Positions 16,255-25,742 are shown, counted from the first letter of the stretch. The stretch: 64,000 nt of DNA from Paenibacillus chitinolyticus NBRC 15660 (GCF_000739915.1 NZ_BBJT01000002.1:496001-560000), one strand, 5' to 3'. The notes: generated by a model from the letters alone, not told the origin. Translations and numbers: made by a program.

Positions 16255-16824
16255 TTAATAATCCAGCAGACGTCCATTATCGTTCCATTGGCCGTACATT
16301 TTGTTTTCTCTCGTGTTTGTTATGAATTTGTCTAATCTGCTCTTAAATAATTCGGGTTGATTTTTTATGCTTTGTATCGTGTCGATCCGAACTCTTTTAT
16401 ACAGCTCCGGAAATGCCTTGAAATTCTCATAGACTTGCTTTTCCTCTTTCAGCCTTTGCTCAATAACCGGATCGATTCGAAAAGAATCGTCATCCATATC
16501 AGGAAGAACTTTTCTTCCTTCGTCTGTCATCAAACCCAACTTTTCAAGGCGGCGGACACGTTCTTTATTTAATTCAGTCCACGAGCTTTTTTTGCTTCGA
16601 GGGGACAGTCTCTGAGCCAGCCCCGTTTCAGCTATTTTCTTCTTGACTCCATCGATCCATCCAAAGCACAAAGCTTCCTCGACCGCGTCCAAATATAAGA
16701 GCGTATCCGATTTGGGCGTCATACTAACCAAGACCCAGCAGAACTTTTCAGTCTTCCTATTTTCCTGCAGCCAAAACCTCAACTCTTCTCTCGATTTTAC
16801 GAGAATTAAATGATTCATTTCCAT
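16255..16824 (-). CDS. YdeI/OmpD-associated family protein
   Basis: A 189-residue soluble protein of the YdeI/OmdA family. Typical pieces are FWLQENRKTEKFCWVLV at the start, YLDAVEEALCFGWIDGVKKK in the first third, and LSPRSKKSSWTELNKERVRRLEKLGLM in the centre. E. coli YdeI has been linked to stress and antimicrobial peptide tolerance; the biochemical role is not known. A VOC-family gene lies 17 bases upstream, suggesting co-transcription. The ATG at 16824 lacks a strong ribosome binding site; translation may be coupled to the gene upstream. Confidence 0.8.
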   Translation of the reverse strand: MEMNHLILVKSREELRFWLQENRKTEKFCWVLVSMTPKSDTLLYLDAVEEALCFGWIDGVKKKIAETGLAQRLSPRSKKSSWTELNKERVRRLEKLGLMTDEGRKVLPDMDDDSFRIDPVIEQRLKEEKQVYENFKAFPELYKRVRIDTIQSIKNQPELFKSRLDKFITNTRENKMYGQWNDNGRLLDY

Positions 16825-16841
16825 AGTTGATTTACAATGAG

Positions 16842-17306
16842 TTACTGTTTGTTGGCTATAACGTTATCCAGAAACTTATCTGCGTCACTGTTAAATTTCC
16901 AGCTAACTCCAAATTTATCAACCAGCATTCCAAAGCACGACGACCAAGTAGTATCGGATAACGGCATGATGACATGGCCGCCAACAGACAAATGAGTAAA
17001 GTATTCTTCCAGCTTTTGCTTATCATCCATGACCAGACTAATCAAAATATTATTCCCTTTCACCAGCTCACCGGTTACCGCCTTCATGGAAGGCAAAATG
17101 TCCGACATCATGATTTTTCCGCCTGCGAATTCTATGGAAGACTCCATGATCATAGTTAACTCATTTTCCGGCATCGGGTAGTTTGGATCTTGCGGGATAT
17201 CCCCGAATTTCACTTTTTTCACTTCAATGGCGCTTAAAGCCTCCGAATAAAATTCAATCGCTTGTTCCGCATTTCCATCCAAGTTTACATATCCAATAGC
17301 TGCCAT
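16842..17306 (-). CDS. VOC (PhnB-like glyoxalase fold) family protein
   Basis: A 154-residue protein of the vicinal-oxygen-chelate superfamily in its PhnB-like form: YVNLDGNAEQAIEFYSEAL at the start, then KIMMSDILPS, and FGMLVDKFGVSWKFNSD in the C-terminal strand. Such proteins are dimeric and often of unknown substrate. AAGGAGGTATTGC precedes the ATG. It lies divergent from a YafY-like WYL regulator, 99 bases away, an arrangement common for this pair in Bacillales. It is probably co-transcribed with the YdeI-like gene. Confidence 0.85.
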   Translation of the reverse strand: MAAIGYVNLDGNAEQAIEFYSEALSAIEVKKVKFGDIPQDPNYPMPENELTMIMESSIEFAGGKIMMSDILPSMKAVTGELVKGNNILISLVMDDKQKLEEYFTHLSVGGHVIMPLSDTTWSSCFGMLVDKFGVSWKFNSDADKFLDNVIANKQ

Positions 17307-17405
17307 AAAGCAATACCTCCTTCTTGTTATACATGTAGTATAATCGACTAAAGGTGACAGCTGTATGTCACCATTTTATACTGAAATAGAAAAAGAGGCG
17401 AACTG

Positions 17406-18317
17406 ATGGACAAGGTTGAAAGACTAATCTCTATCATTATGATCTTGCTGAAAAAAAATATCGTTTCAACTAACGAATTCGCGCAATTATTTAATGTTTC
17501 CAAAAGAACAATTCTTCGCGATATGGAAACCTTGAGCTTATCCAACATCCCGCTCTATTCTATCCATGGAGTTAATGGCGGCTACGGTATCATGGACGAA
17601 TACAAGGTGGATAAACGTCTTTTAAGCAGCTCCGACTTAGAGAATATATTGGCTGCGCTCGGCGGATTGGAACAAATTCTAATTAGCGAAGAAGTTGAAC
17701 TAACGATCAAAAAAATAGAAGCCATGGTTAGCCCATTGGCTCCGAAAAGTTCAATTCAACTGTCTTTTTATGACTGGGAGGGTCGGTCTGAGATCATTCA
17801 AACCTTGAAGACGTGTCAAGAATCCATATTAAAGAGAAAGTTAGTTTCATTTGAGTATATAGATAAAAACGGTACCGTGACGAACAGAATTGTCGAGCCC
17901 TATCAGCTTCATTTTAGCGAAACGAGTTGGTATCTCAAAGGATTCTGCTTACATCGTATGAGCAATAGAACGTTTAAATTATCTCGGATCGATCATCTTA
18001 CTATGAATGAACAAACGTTTAGCCCTAGAGATGATTTGTTGGAACAAGAGCAGGAAGCAAGTTATCAACCGGAACTAGTCGCTATTCAGGCATTGATTTC
18101 GCCTAGCATAAAAGATCAATTCATTGAAAGGTACGGTCGAAAGAGTATTGAAACCTATAATTCTGAGTTCTTATTAGCCACCATTGATGTCCCTCAAAAC
18201 AGTACGGGATTTCAATTTTTGGCAAGTTTCGGTACAAATTTAAAAATCGTAGAGCCCAAAACATACGTTGAAGACTTTCGAACTTATTTAAATAAAATGG
18301 TGGATGTATATTCCTGA
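17406..18317 (+). CDS. YafY-like HTH/WYL-domain regulator
   Basis: A 303-residue regulator: an N-terminal HTH_11-type winged helix (STNEFAQLFNVSKRTILRDM, then IPLYSIHGVNGGYGI as the wing), a linker, and a WYL domain near residues 135-215 (LVSFEYIDKNGTVTNRIVEPYQLHFSETSWYLKGFC) with a WCX-like C-terminal extension. WYL proteins bind nucleic-acid-like or other ligands; several control defence or stress genes. It is divergent from the VOC and YdeI-like genes, its most probable targets. AAGAGGCGAACTG precedes the ATG at 17406. Confidence 0.87.
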   Translation: MDKVERLISIIMILLKKNIVSTNEFAQLFNVSKRTILRDMETLSLSNIPLYSIHGVNGGYGIMDEYKVDKRLLSSSDLENILAALGGLEQILISEEVELTIKKIEAMVSPLAPKSSIQLSFYDWEGRSEIIQTLKTCQESILKRKLVSFEYIDKNGTVTNRIVEPYQLHFSETSWYLKGFCLHRMSNRTFKLSRIDHLTMNEQTFSPRDDLLEQEQEASYQPELVAIQALISPSIKDQFIERYGRKSIETYNSEFLLATIDVPQNSTGFQFLASFGTNLKIVEPKTYVEDFRTYLNKMVDVYS

Positions 18318-18446
18318 AAAGGTCTCGTTTCGGCTAACTGAATTTGCGGGCCCAGTTATGTAAGTTTTTATGTTAACTTTATGTACGCTAGTTCTATTGG
18401 CATGGTAAAATAATCCTATCACATCATTGGTATAGAGGTACGAAAC

Positions 18447-20249
18447 ATGAAAATATCCCACAATATACCTGCTTATAGGATAAATAACACGCTACAAAAA
18501 AATTCTAAAACGAGTTCGAGTAGTCTGGAGAAACTTTCTTCGGGATTACGAATCAACAAAGCTTCTGACGATGCTGCAGGGCTGGCCATATCCGAAAAAA
18601 TGAGGGCACAAATTAGAGGGTTATATCAAGCTTCCAAAAATGTTATGGATGGCATCTCACTTATTCAAACCGCTGAGGGCGGATTACAAGAGATAACGGA
18701 TATTTTACAAAGACAAAGGGAACTGACCATTCAAGGCTTAAATGATCCACTTACCGATGAAGATCGGCGAAAGATTGACATGGAAATCCGTCAGCTTACG
18801 GATGAAATCGAAAGTCTTTCAAAGAAAACTGCGTTTAATACGATGAACTTGTTAGCAAGAACTGATTATAAGATATTGGCTGATCGTTCAAGCAGCAGCA
18901 GCACTTTTTCGGCAAGTGATCCTCCACCGGTATCTTCAATAAACAAAACTATCGTTTACAAACCACGGGGAACACCCGATGAAGCAAGACATGTGATTGG
19001 TAGTTCCGATACATCCGAAACGACCTATACCTTCTCAAATACGAACAATATTTCCAACATTGTTTTACCGGATGGAACAGAAGCATTTAATGAATATAAT
19101 GTTGACACGCTAACCACAACAAAAACAGACACCAATAAGACTATTTATGAGTCGTTAACAGCTGTAAACGATCCTGAGTTTTCCAAACCTGCCTACTGGT
19201 ACTCTCACGGCATGAATAAAACCTTTTTCGGACCGAGACATTTTGGCGAAGCATACGGTACGATGCTGGAAGATATCGAAGTTAACGGAAGATCATGGCC
19301 AATTGAATATTCATCTCGCAGCAACTCAGGCAGTGATCCCGCTTGGGATCATATGTGGTTTCCCGGTACAAACCTGTCCATTATGAGATATAGGACTCTT
19401 TTAGCTGATAATTCGATGGAAATCAGGTATGAAATCACTAATAAAGATTCATTCAACACGAATATTAATCTAAGCAATATAGTTAACCCCCCGGCAAATT
19501 CAGTTATCACAGGTGCCGGTGGAAGCCCGTTGGCTAATGGCCATACCGTAATAAGTCCACCCGGGGGCAGTTCCTTTACCATGACGGGGACGGAGGCTGA
19601 CGCAGGCATTCAGTTTCCGCTTGGATCTTTATCGCCAACAGAGCTTTCCATAGATAACCCGGCAGCAGGACAGCCCCAAGTAAATTTTAATTGGCAGCTA
19701 AACGTGCCTAGCGGGTCGAGTGTAACTTTTGGATTCAAATATGGCCCGTTTTCATTAAATTATGAACCGTTTGAACAAGCGCAAGAAACCGTCGAAACTA
19801 AACACATTGAAACCACAGTGAATACAGACATCACGGATATCGACTATCTTCCGCCAAAACTTACCATTCAGGCAGGAGCTAACAAAGACGAGACCATTGT
19901 TATCCCCCTTTTCAATGTAGGAACACAGGGATTGGGCATCAAGGATTTAGGTCTGCTCCCCCCCTCCATACCTGAACAAGCATTAGCCAAAGCAGATGGA
20001 GCCATTGAAAAAGTTTTGCACTATCGGGCGATGTATGGTGCATTGCAAAACCGTATGGAACACACGTTAAACAACGTGAATAATTCTGCTGAAAATCAAA
20101 TGACAGCCGAATCACGTATTCGTGACGCAGACATGGCCAAGGAAATTTCGAATATGACAAAATCCAATATGTTAACGCAAGCGGCCCAAACGATATTAGC
20201 CCAAGCAAATCAGAATCCTCAAGCCGTGTTGCAGTTACTTAAACCATGA
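18447..20249 (+). CDS. Flagellin with a very large central insertion
   Basis: A 600-residue flagellin. Residues about 1-140 are the conserved D0/D1 N-terminus (LEKLSSGLRINKASDDAAGLA) and the last 90 are the conserved C-terminus (RIRDADMAKEISNMTKSNML). The central part, about residues 145-505, is far longer than in ordinary Bacillus flagellins (about 280-300 residues in total). It looks beta-rich, with TNKDSFNTNINLSNI and a Gly/Pro-rich PPGGSSFTMTGTEADAG loop. There is no HExxH motif, so it is not a flagellinolysin. No other flagellar gene lies in the window, so this is probably an accessory filament protein. AGAGG precedes the ATG and a clear terminator follows. Confidence 0.88.
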   Translation: MKISHNIPAYRINNTLQKNSKTSSSSLEKLSSGLRINKASDDAAGLAISEKMRAQIRGLYQASKNVMDGISLIQTAEGGLQEITDILQRQRELTIQGLNDPLTDEDRRKIDMEIRQLTDEIESLSKKTAFNTMNLLARTDYKILADRSSSSSTFSASDPPPVSSINKTIVYKPRGTPDEARHVIGSSDTSETTYTFSNTNNISNIVLPDGTEAFNEYNVDTLTTTKTDTNKTIYESLTAVNDPEFSKPAYWYSHGMNKTFFGPRHFGEAYGTMLEDIEVNGRSWPIEYSSRSNSGSDPAWDHMWFPGTNLSIMRYRTLLADNSMEIRYEITNKDSFNTNINLSNIVNPPANSVITGAGGSPLANGHTVISPPGGSSFTMTGTEADAGIQFPLGSLSPTELSIDNPAAGQPQVNFNWQLNVPSGSSVTFGFKYGPFSLNYEPFEQAQETVETKHIETTVNTDITDIDYLPPKLTIQAGANKDETIVIPLFNVGTQGLGIKDLGLLPPSIPEQALAKADGAIEKVLHYRAMYGALQNRMEHTLNNVNNSAENQMTAESRIRDADMAKEISNMTKSNMLTQAAQTILAQANQNPQAVLQLLKP

Positions 20250-20260
20250 TCGTACAGAGA

Positions 20261-20286
20261 ACCCACCTGACAGGTGGGTCCTTTTG
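20261..20286 (+). terminator. Intrinsic terminator after flagellin
   Basis: ACCCACCTG and CAGGTGGGT form a 9-bp stem with almost no loop, followed by CCTTTTGTTG. Between it and 20557 I see no gene. Confidence 0.8.
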
Positions 20287-20557
20287 TTGTATACAAAAAA
20301 AGAGGAGGTTTCTACGATAGTCCCCACCCATTCATTCAAAAAAATGAACGTTCTATTCAGAAACGTTTCTTTGACTTAACAATAACCTCATCGTAGAGTG
20401 ATAAATATGAAACACAGCATAGGCCAAATATGGACTTCCTTCCGATTGAATCGAAGTAGAAGCGCGCATTACGCAGTCATTGGACAGTATGAACCAGATT
20501 CCGTATGTACAGATAATAATCTGCAAAGGCTTTTGCTTGAATGAAACATTCGCATAC

Positions 20558-20589
20558 TTGACTTTCCCCTGCACGGGAAACTGTATACT
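20558..20589 (+). promoter_or_regulatory. MerR-type promoter with a long spacer
   Basis: TTGACT (20558-20563) and TATACT (20584-20589) are 20 bases apart, longer than the usual 17. A dyad TTTCCC (20563-20568) and GGGAAA (20575-20580) lies within the spacer. Long spacer plus central dyad is the hallmark of MerR-activated promoters, so the MerR/MFS operon probably activates itself when inducer binds. Confidence 0.75.
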
Positions 20590-20619
20590 CTCCTTATGTT
20601 ATAAATCGGAGGTGATATT

Positions 20620-21438
20620 TTGTTTAAAATCAGTGAGTTTTCCAGGCTAAGTAAGGTCTCCTTAAAAACACTGCGCTATTATGACCAAATTGGCATACTA
20701 AAGCCGAGAAAGGTAGATCACGACACCGGCTACCGTTACTATTCCGCAGATCAGCTTCTTGAGCTCAACCGCATCTTAATCTATAAGGAACTGGGTTTCA
20801 CATTGCCGCAAATTACACAGCTGCTCCAGGAAGATATTACATTGGAGAATATTCAAGGCATGTTTAAGCTGAAAAGAAGCGAAATCCAGCAAATCATCGA
20901 TACGGAACAAGCCAAGCTCGCCCGGATTGAGGAGCGTATGCAGCTTATAGAAAGAGAAGGGCAAGTCGAAACAGGACAAGAAATCAGGATCAAAGCAGAA
21001 GACGCTAGGCAGTTTCTTTTTCTGAAAGCGCACGGGAGAGAAGAAGATATTTCAGACCTGTTTCGTACTTTTAATCAATTATTAACAAAGGAAACTCGCC
21101 AATTGGTCCAAGGTCCGCAGGTTGTTTTGTGGAAAGAAATAGATGGAAAAGAGGATGAGTTTGAGTTTGAAATCGGTTATTTTTTAACCTGTGAGCCTCT
21201 ATTGTCTCCAGATCCATTTCAACTGCGGACGCTTCCTCCTGAGCCGATGATGGCCACAATGGCCTTTCGTTCGGATTCCAACTTCGCTTGTACAGCCTGT
21301 GTGGATTTAGCTAAATGGATTGAGAAAAATAACTATCAGATCAAGGAAAACGAACCTGGTCGGGAAATCTATTTACCGCTATCTACAAAACAAGATGCAC
21401 AATTAATGGAAATCCAAATTCCAATTATACATAGATAA
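20620..21438 (+). CDS. MerR-family regulator with a GyrI-like effector domain
   Basis: A 272-residue regulator starting at TTG 20620 after GGAGGTGAT. Residues about 1-75 are the MerR DNA-binding domain (ISEFSRLSKVSLKTLRYYDQ, with the GYRYYSADQL wing), followed by a dimerisation coiled coil around residues 80-120. The C-terminal 150 residues resemble the GyrI-like/BmrR-like drug-binding fold. It sits 21 bases upstream of an MFS exporter, and its promoter has the long spacer expected for MerR activation. The pair is very likely an inducible drug-efflux module; the inducer is unknown. Confidence 0.88.
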   Translation: MFKISEFSRLSKVSLKTLRYYDQIGILKPRKVDHDTGYRYYSADQLLELNRILIYKELGFTLPQITQLLQEDITLENIQGMFKLKRSEIQQIIDTEQAKLARIEERMQLIEREGQVETGQEIRIKAEDARQFLFLKAHGREEDISDLFRTFNQLLTKETRQLVQGPQVVLWKEIDGKEDEFEFEIGYFLTCEPLLSPDPFQLRTLPPEPMMATMAFRSDSNFACTACVDLAKWIEKNNYQIKENEPGREIYLPLSTKQDAQLMEIQIPIIHR

Positions 21439-21459
21439 CCGGAGGAGGAGCGGATTGAA

Positions 21460-22635
21460 TTGAAAAATAATCGGATCATCTATGTCCTGGCACTTGCTGT
21501 TTTTCTGATCGGAACCATTGAATACATTATTACAGGAGTCATTGAAATGATCGCCGCGGACTTGGGAGTATCTACTTCCGAAGCCGGGTTATTGGTGACT
21601 GTATTTGCTCTCGCAGCGGCCATTGTCGCTCCGATTCTGATTGCATTAACGATAAATGTGGATCGCAAGAAACTGCTGATGGCTGCCCTCAGTGTGTTTA
21701 TTGCCAGCAACGGACTTATGTTTGTAAACCTTTCTTACGAAACAGTACTATGGATACGAATTATTCAAGGGGCTAGCGGAGGAATCACTACCGTAGTAGC
21801 CATGGCAGTAGCGACACGACTCGTTGAAAAAGAAAGAAGGGGCAATGCCATCGGTATCATTTTGATGGGGCTTAGCAGTTCGCTAGTGCTGGGTGTTCCG
21901 ATTGGCACATTTTTTAGTGAGATGTTCGGATGGAGAGTTTTATTTATTGGGATCGGTTTGTTAAGCGTTCTGCCATTGCTCATCATCTATAAAAAAGTTC
22001 CGGCAATCAAAGAAGAAGATAAGGTTACCCTCAGGATGCAGCTATCCATTTTAAAAAATTCAAACATTCTGACTGCCTTGGTTATTACTTTATTTTATAT
22101 CGGCGGCTATTCTACCCTATTCACTTATATGACGCCTTTCTTGCAAGCCGGATCCTCTCTTTCCATAACCGAAATTAGCGGTGTTCTATTCCTGGCGGGA
22201 ATTTGCAGCTTCGTCGGATCAAAAGTGGGCGGCCAATTGGCAGATGCAAAGGGACCGAAATTCACCATTTGTCTCGGACTCCTGTTACAGGGAGCAACTC
22301 TCCTTTTATTCACTCTAGCCGGCGTCAATCTCTTTGTATTGATCTTGGTTATCATGATTTTTATGTTAGCCACTTGGAGTATTTCCCCTGCTCAGCAGCT
22401 ATATCTGGTTACTCTGGCGCCTCGAAATCCGGACATTGCCCTAAGCGTAAATACTTCGTTCATCCAATTTGGTTTTGCGCTGGGATCTGCATTAGGCGGG
22501 CTTGTCATCAGCCGTACATCTGTTCTGTATTTGAACTGGCTGGGTCTTGCCGCTGTAAGCATAGCTTTACTTCTTGCGATGTTACTATTCAAAAAAATGC
22601 GCAGCGGGATTGGAACCCCTGTCGTTACTAAATAA
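21460..22635 (+). CDS. MFS drug-efflux-like transporter
   Basis: A 391-residue membrane protein with 12 predicted helices, in the DHA1 (AraJ/Bcr-like) group: the opening FLIGTIEYIITGVIEMIAADLGVS and motif C in TM5 (GLSSSLVLGVPIGTFFSEMFGWR) are typical of proton-driven exporters. It starts at TTG 21460, about nine bases after GGAGGAGGAG. It is the second gene of an operon with the MerR regulator, so it is probably the efflux target of that regulator. Substrate cannot be inferred. Confidence 0.87.
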   Translation: MKNNRIIYVLALAVFLIGTIEYIITGVIEMIAADLGVSTSEAGLLVTVFALAAAIVAPILIALTINVDRKKLLMAALSVFIASNGLMFVNLSYETVLWIRIIQGASGGITTVVAMAVATRLVEKERRGNAIGIILMGLSSSLVLGVPIGTFFSEMFGWRVLFIGIGLLSVLPLLIIYKKVPAIKEEDKVTLRMQLSILKNSNILTALVITLFYIGGYSTLFTYMTPFLQAGSSLSITEISGVLFLAGICSFVGSKVGGQLADAKGPKFTICLGLLLQGATLLLFTLAGVNLFVLILVIMIFMLATWSISPAQQLYLVTLAPRNPDIALSVNTSFIQFGFALGSALGGLVISRTSVLYLNWLGLAAVSIALLLAMLLFKKMRSGIGTPVVTK

Positions 22636-22847
22636 AAATGAAATGGACTGAACAGGGGTGAAACTAAATTATATTCCGCCCCAGGTCTGCCCATATCCTT
22701 CCATTATTAGGTGTATGCCATTTTCTATGTTTTTAACTGACTAAAGTGTAAGAAAGAAAATACAACAGAGTTATTAATAAATATTTCGGAGCTTTTTCTT
22801 TTAATAAATCCAAAAATATGTTTCCACAATCTTGGCAGTGATCCTAT

Positions 22848-23897
22848 TTAGTTCTTAAGTGGAAAAACTTCGATAACTTGCTGAAATGAAGTAGGGAATG
22901 CTTTGTTCATTTCATTTATAGACATCATATCAGTTAACATAGATCTCCCTCTATTATTCAATAATAAAAGGAACTGTCTAGAATTCTCATGGGTTTTATT
23001 AAATATTTCTGGTGGAAAGGTCAGATTAGTTTCTCGTCCTTCGTACATCTGAATGTTTCTTTTAATTACCTTAATTTCAAAATTTTCGTTTAGTAGAAGT
23101 AAATCTGATACAGTAGAGTATGGAGTTGCTGATATCTTTAAAGAATAAGATTTTGTATTAGACAACATCATCTGATTTTTATCCAAGACTAATTTAATAG
23201 GATTACCATCGTCTCCAATCCATGTAAGTGTAGGTACTGGCTTAATCCCTTCTTGAGAAACAAGTTTTTCATTTATTACTGATTGTTTATGTATTTCATC
23301 CTTACTTATAGTTGGACTATTTGTATTTTGAATATAATAACGAACAACTCCTAAATTTCCACCAGAATAGTATTCTCCATGCTTATCTTTTTTGATTGGA
23401 AATACAATTAAATCTTCTTCTTTATTAGGATTCCATTTTATTTCTACTGGGATTTTTGTTGTTGAGTTAGCGGCAAAGTTAATACGCAATGAATTGTTCC
23501 ATTTGTTATCATTTTTAATTCTAAGTGGAGCAACTTTATTTCCTTGGATTGCCACAAGAATTATCTCGTTCGCATCATCAATCGTATCAATAGTATACTC
23601 ACCGGAAATAATATCTTTTTCTTCTTTATTTATATAATATCTATAATAATCATCGTCTCGTAAATCATACTTAACTTCCATATTAGGGTCTAATCGAAGC
23701 CGTTGTGCGAAACTAAAAGTGGAATTACTAAATGAAGCCGTGTTTGAAAGTAATACGTGTTCATTTTCTAAGACATTGATTTCGTTTATCATAACATTTC
23801 TGACTTTGCTGTTCATTTTATCACCATTTAAAGAATAATAGTAAAAAGATAACGCAAATATACAAATAAAAAATACTATTAAGACTATTTTCTTCAC
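22848..23897 (-). CDS. Membrane-anchored or secreted protein, unknown
   Basis: A 349-residue protein with an N-terminal hydrophobic segment (IVLIVFFICIFALSFYYYSL) that could be a signal peptide or membrane anchor. The rest is hydrophilic and beta-rich, with repeated Asn/Lys/Ile content and no Cys after residue 12. There is no recognisable domain. Codon use is AT-rich, unlike the MFS gene before it, marking the start of the accessory region. The next gene upstream also encodes an exported protein and is about 70 bases away, so the two may form one operon with a surface role. Function is not assigned. Confidence 0.6.
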   Translation of the reverse strand: MKKIVLIVFFICIFALSFYYYSLNGDKMNSKVRNVMINEINVLENEHVLLSNTASFSNSTFSFAQRLRLDPNMEVKYDLRDDDYYRYYINKEEKDIISGEYTIDTIDDANEIILVAIQGNKVAPLRIKNDNKWNNSLRINFAANSTTKIPVEIKWNPNKEEDLIVFPIKKDKHGEYYSGGNLGVVRYYIQNTNSPTISKDEIHKQSVINEKLVSQEGIKPVPTLTWIGDDGNPIKLVLDKNQMMLSNTKSYSLKISATPYSTVSDLLLLNENFEIKVIKRNIQMYEGRETNLTFPPEIFNKTHENSRQFLLLLNNRGRSMLTDMMSINEMNKAFPTSFQQVIEVFPLKN

Positions 23898-23967
23898 GCT
23901 ATAATACTCTCTCCCTGAAAGAAATAATAGATGGGAATTTAAATCCCCATCTTACGAAATTTAATTT

Positions 23968-24540
23968 TTAATATACTGTTACAGATTCAGAAGATTTTAG
24001 TTCATATAGTGCAAAGTCATATACACAAGAATGGTAAGTAATACCACGATATGAACCTTTAACTACTGTATTGTCAACTAGAGTAGTAGAACCTGTTATT
24101 GATGTTGCAGTTCCATAGCCTATCGCCATATCCTTTGGACCAGTGTTTAGTAAACCATTAGTGAAATTACCTTCAAACCAGATAGATGCAGTTGCAGAAG
24201 TGGTTACTGTTAATTTTTTTCCTTTTGTGCTTCCACTAGTCATAACGTGTTTTACAGCGGAGATATAATCGGTTTCAGTCGTTCCTGTAGCGACTTGTAC
24301 GAACGAAAGTGACGAAGGTGATATCTCATTATTTCCACTTGGTGCTGTAATTGTTCCAGTTTTAGGCACAATATCGTAAGTAATTTCTGGAGAATAACTT
24401 GTAATGATTTTAAGATTTTCTTCAATAGCCTTGCTATCTTCTTTTGAATTTGCAAATACAGATCCTGGAATAGAAAGGGCAGTTACTACGCTAGCAATCG
24501 AAACTATCTTCAATAATTTCTGCTTCAAAACTTTAATCAC
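23968..24540 (-). CDS. Secreted protein, unknown
   Basis: A 190-residue protein with a classical signal peptide: positive start MIKVLKQKLLK, hydrophobic core IVSIASVVTALSIPGSVFA, and probable cleavage after VFA near residue 30. The mature part is Ser/Thr/Gly-rich and beta-like (KKLTVTTSATASIWFEGNF), with a single Cys. No domain is recognised. It may be an extracellular structural or adhesin-type protein, or a secreted effector whose partner is the neighbouring membrane-anchored protein. AAGGAGTGAT precedes the ATG. Confidence 0.62.
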   Translation of the reverse strand: MIKVLKQKLLKIVSIASVVTALSIPGSVFANSKEDSKAIEENLKIITSYSPEITYDIVPKTGTITAPSGNNEISPSSLSFVQVATGTTETDYISAVKHVMTSGSTKGKKLTVTTSATASIWFEGNFTNGLLNTGPKDMAIGYGTATSITGSTTLVDNTVVKGSYRGITYHSCVYDFALYELKSSESVTVY

Positions 24541-24640
24541 TCCTTATGGGGTATTAGTAAGAATCCACTAAACATTCCCATAATAACCTATTATGTTTTC
24601 AAAAGTCAAATACTGCCATATTGTATAACCAAACTTAGTT

Positions 24641-24805
24641 TTATAAAACCCGGTGAACCTCTACAAGATGAAATGAGATACACGACATATCTAGTTTACC
24701 TTGAACCAGAGTCTTAAACTCGTTCAAAGTCTTACCTTTTAAGATTCTTACTTCTACATATTCGTTAAATTTATCTCCATATTCGGTGTAATTGATAACT
24801 GGTCG
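24641..24805 (-). pseudogene. Gene remnant, unknown family
   Basis: An open stretch without a start reads TEYGDKFNEYVEVRILKGK, then LNEFKTLVQGKLDMSCISFH, and ends VHRVL before a TAA at 24641-24643. Protein-like composition suggests the tail of a broken gene. No ribosome binding site or ATG was found. The rest of the gap (24541-24640 and 24806-24974) shows nothing recognisable. Confidence 0.35.
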
Positions 24806-24974
24806 CTGTCACCTGTTGATTAACTAACTCCTAAAGTTAAAAATGTATCGTAAAAACAATTTTGTTAATTGAATTCCCCGACTGAAAATCGGCATATTCA
24901 ACAATAGAGGCAGGATGTTTTTTAATTATCTCCTAACTTCATGCTGCTAGTTATGCTATCCCTGCCGTACTTCT

Positions 24975-25679
24975 CTATTTTATAGCCATATGCATTGCTG
25001 CGACGCCGCCACTATAGCTTTTAGCATCTACTTTGGAAAATCCCGCTTCTAAAAACATCTGTTTAAGTACATTTTTATCAGGGAAATTACGAGCTGATTC
25101 TTGTAACCATGAATATTCGTCATAACTTTTGGCAATAAACTTTCCAAGCAAGGGCATAATATAGCGAACATAAAAAAGAGAAAGCTGCCTATAACCGATT
25201 AATGTTGGTTGGGATGTTTCTAAACAAACTACTTTTCCGCCTGGTTTTGTTACCCGATACATTTCCCGTAAAACGGTTGAATAGTCCGGTACATTTCTTA
25301 AACCGAAACCAATGGTTACATAATCAAATGAATGATCTTCAAAAGGCAGTTCCATGGCATTTCCTTGGATAAATGTAAGCTGCTTTAAAGCTTGCTGCTC
25401 TTGCTTATCTTGCGCAATTTTGAGCATGTTTTTGCTAAAATCCAATCCAATTACTTCTCCGTGCGTTCCAATAACATTTGCCAAAGCAATCGCCCAATCC
25501 CCGGTTCCCGTGCACACATCAAGAGCTTTACTTCCTTCTCTAACATTCATCTGTTTCATGACATCTTGACGCCATGCGATATGTCTCTTAAAAGTGATGA
25601 CAGAATTCATCGAGTCGTATTGATTCGATATCTTTTCAAATACATCATGAACCCTTTCCATCTTGGTTTGTTCAGACAT
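24975..25679 (-). CDS. menG: Demethylmenaquinone/ubiquinone-type C-methyltransferase
   Basis: A class I SAM methyltransferase of the UbiE/MenG family, 234 residues from the ATG at 25679 (AAGGGGATTTC before it). Signatures are [21 protein letters not shown], the SAM loop [16 protein letters not shown], and [27 protein letters not shown]. In menaquinone-using Firmicutes the enzyme methylates demethylmenaquinone. The usual copy lies with prenyl-transferase genes. Here it stands alone in AT-rich accessory DNA, so it may be an additional copy or act on another substrate. It could be chromosomal if the window's host lacks another. Confidence 0.88.
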   Translation of the reverse strand: MSEQTKMERVHDVFEKISNQYDSMNSVITFKRHIAWRQDVMKQMNVREGSKALDVCTGTGDWAIALANVIGTHGEVIGLDFSKNMLKIAQDKQEQQALKQLTFIQGNAMELPFEDHSFDYVTIGFGLRNVPDYSTVLREMYRVTKPGGKVVCLETSQPTLIGYRQLSLFYVRYIMPLLGKFIAKSYDEYSWLQESARNFPDKNVLKQMFLEAGFSKVDAKSYSGGVAAMHMAIK

Positions 25680-25742
25680 GAAATCCCCTTCTTTCACTAA
25701 TGCGATATTATAAAAACATCTCCATTTTTTTAGTATTTATTT

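Noticed and set aside
18447-20249. Flagellinolysin (flagellin with a metalloprotease insert)
   Set aside because: No HExxH motif is present in the insertion.
20353-20574. 73-residue minus-strand ORF between flagellin and the MerR gene
   Set aside because: No ribosome binding site or recognisable sequence, and it overlaps the MerR promoter.
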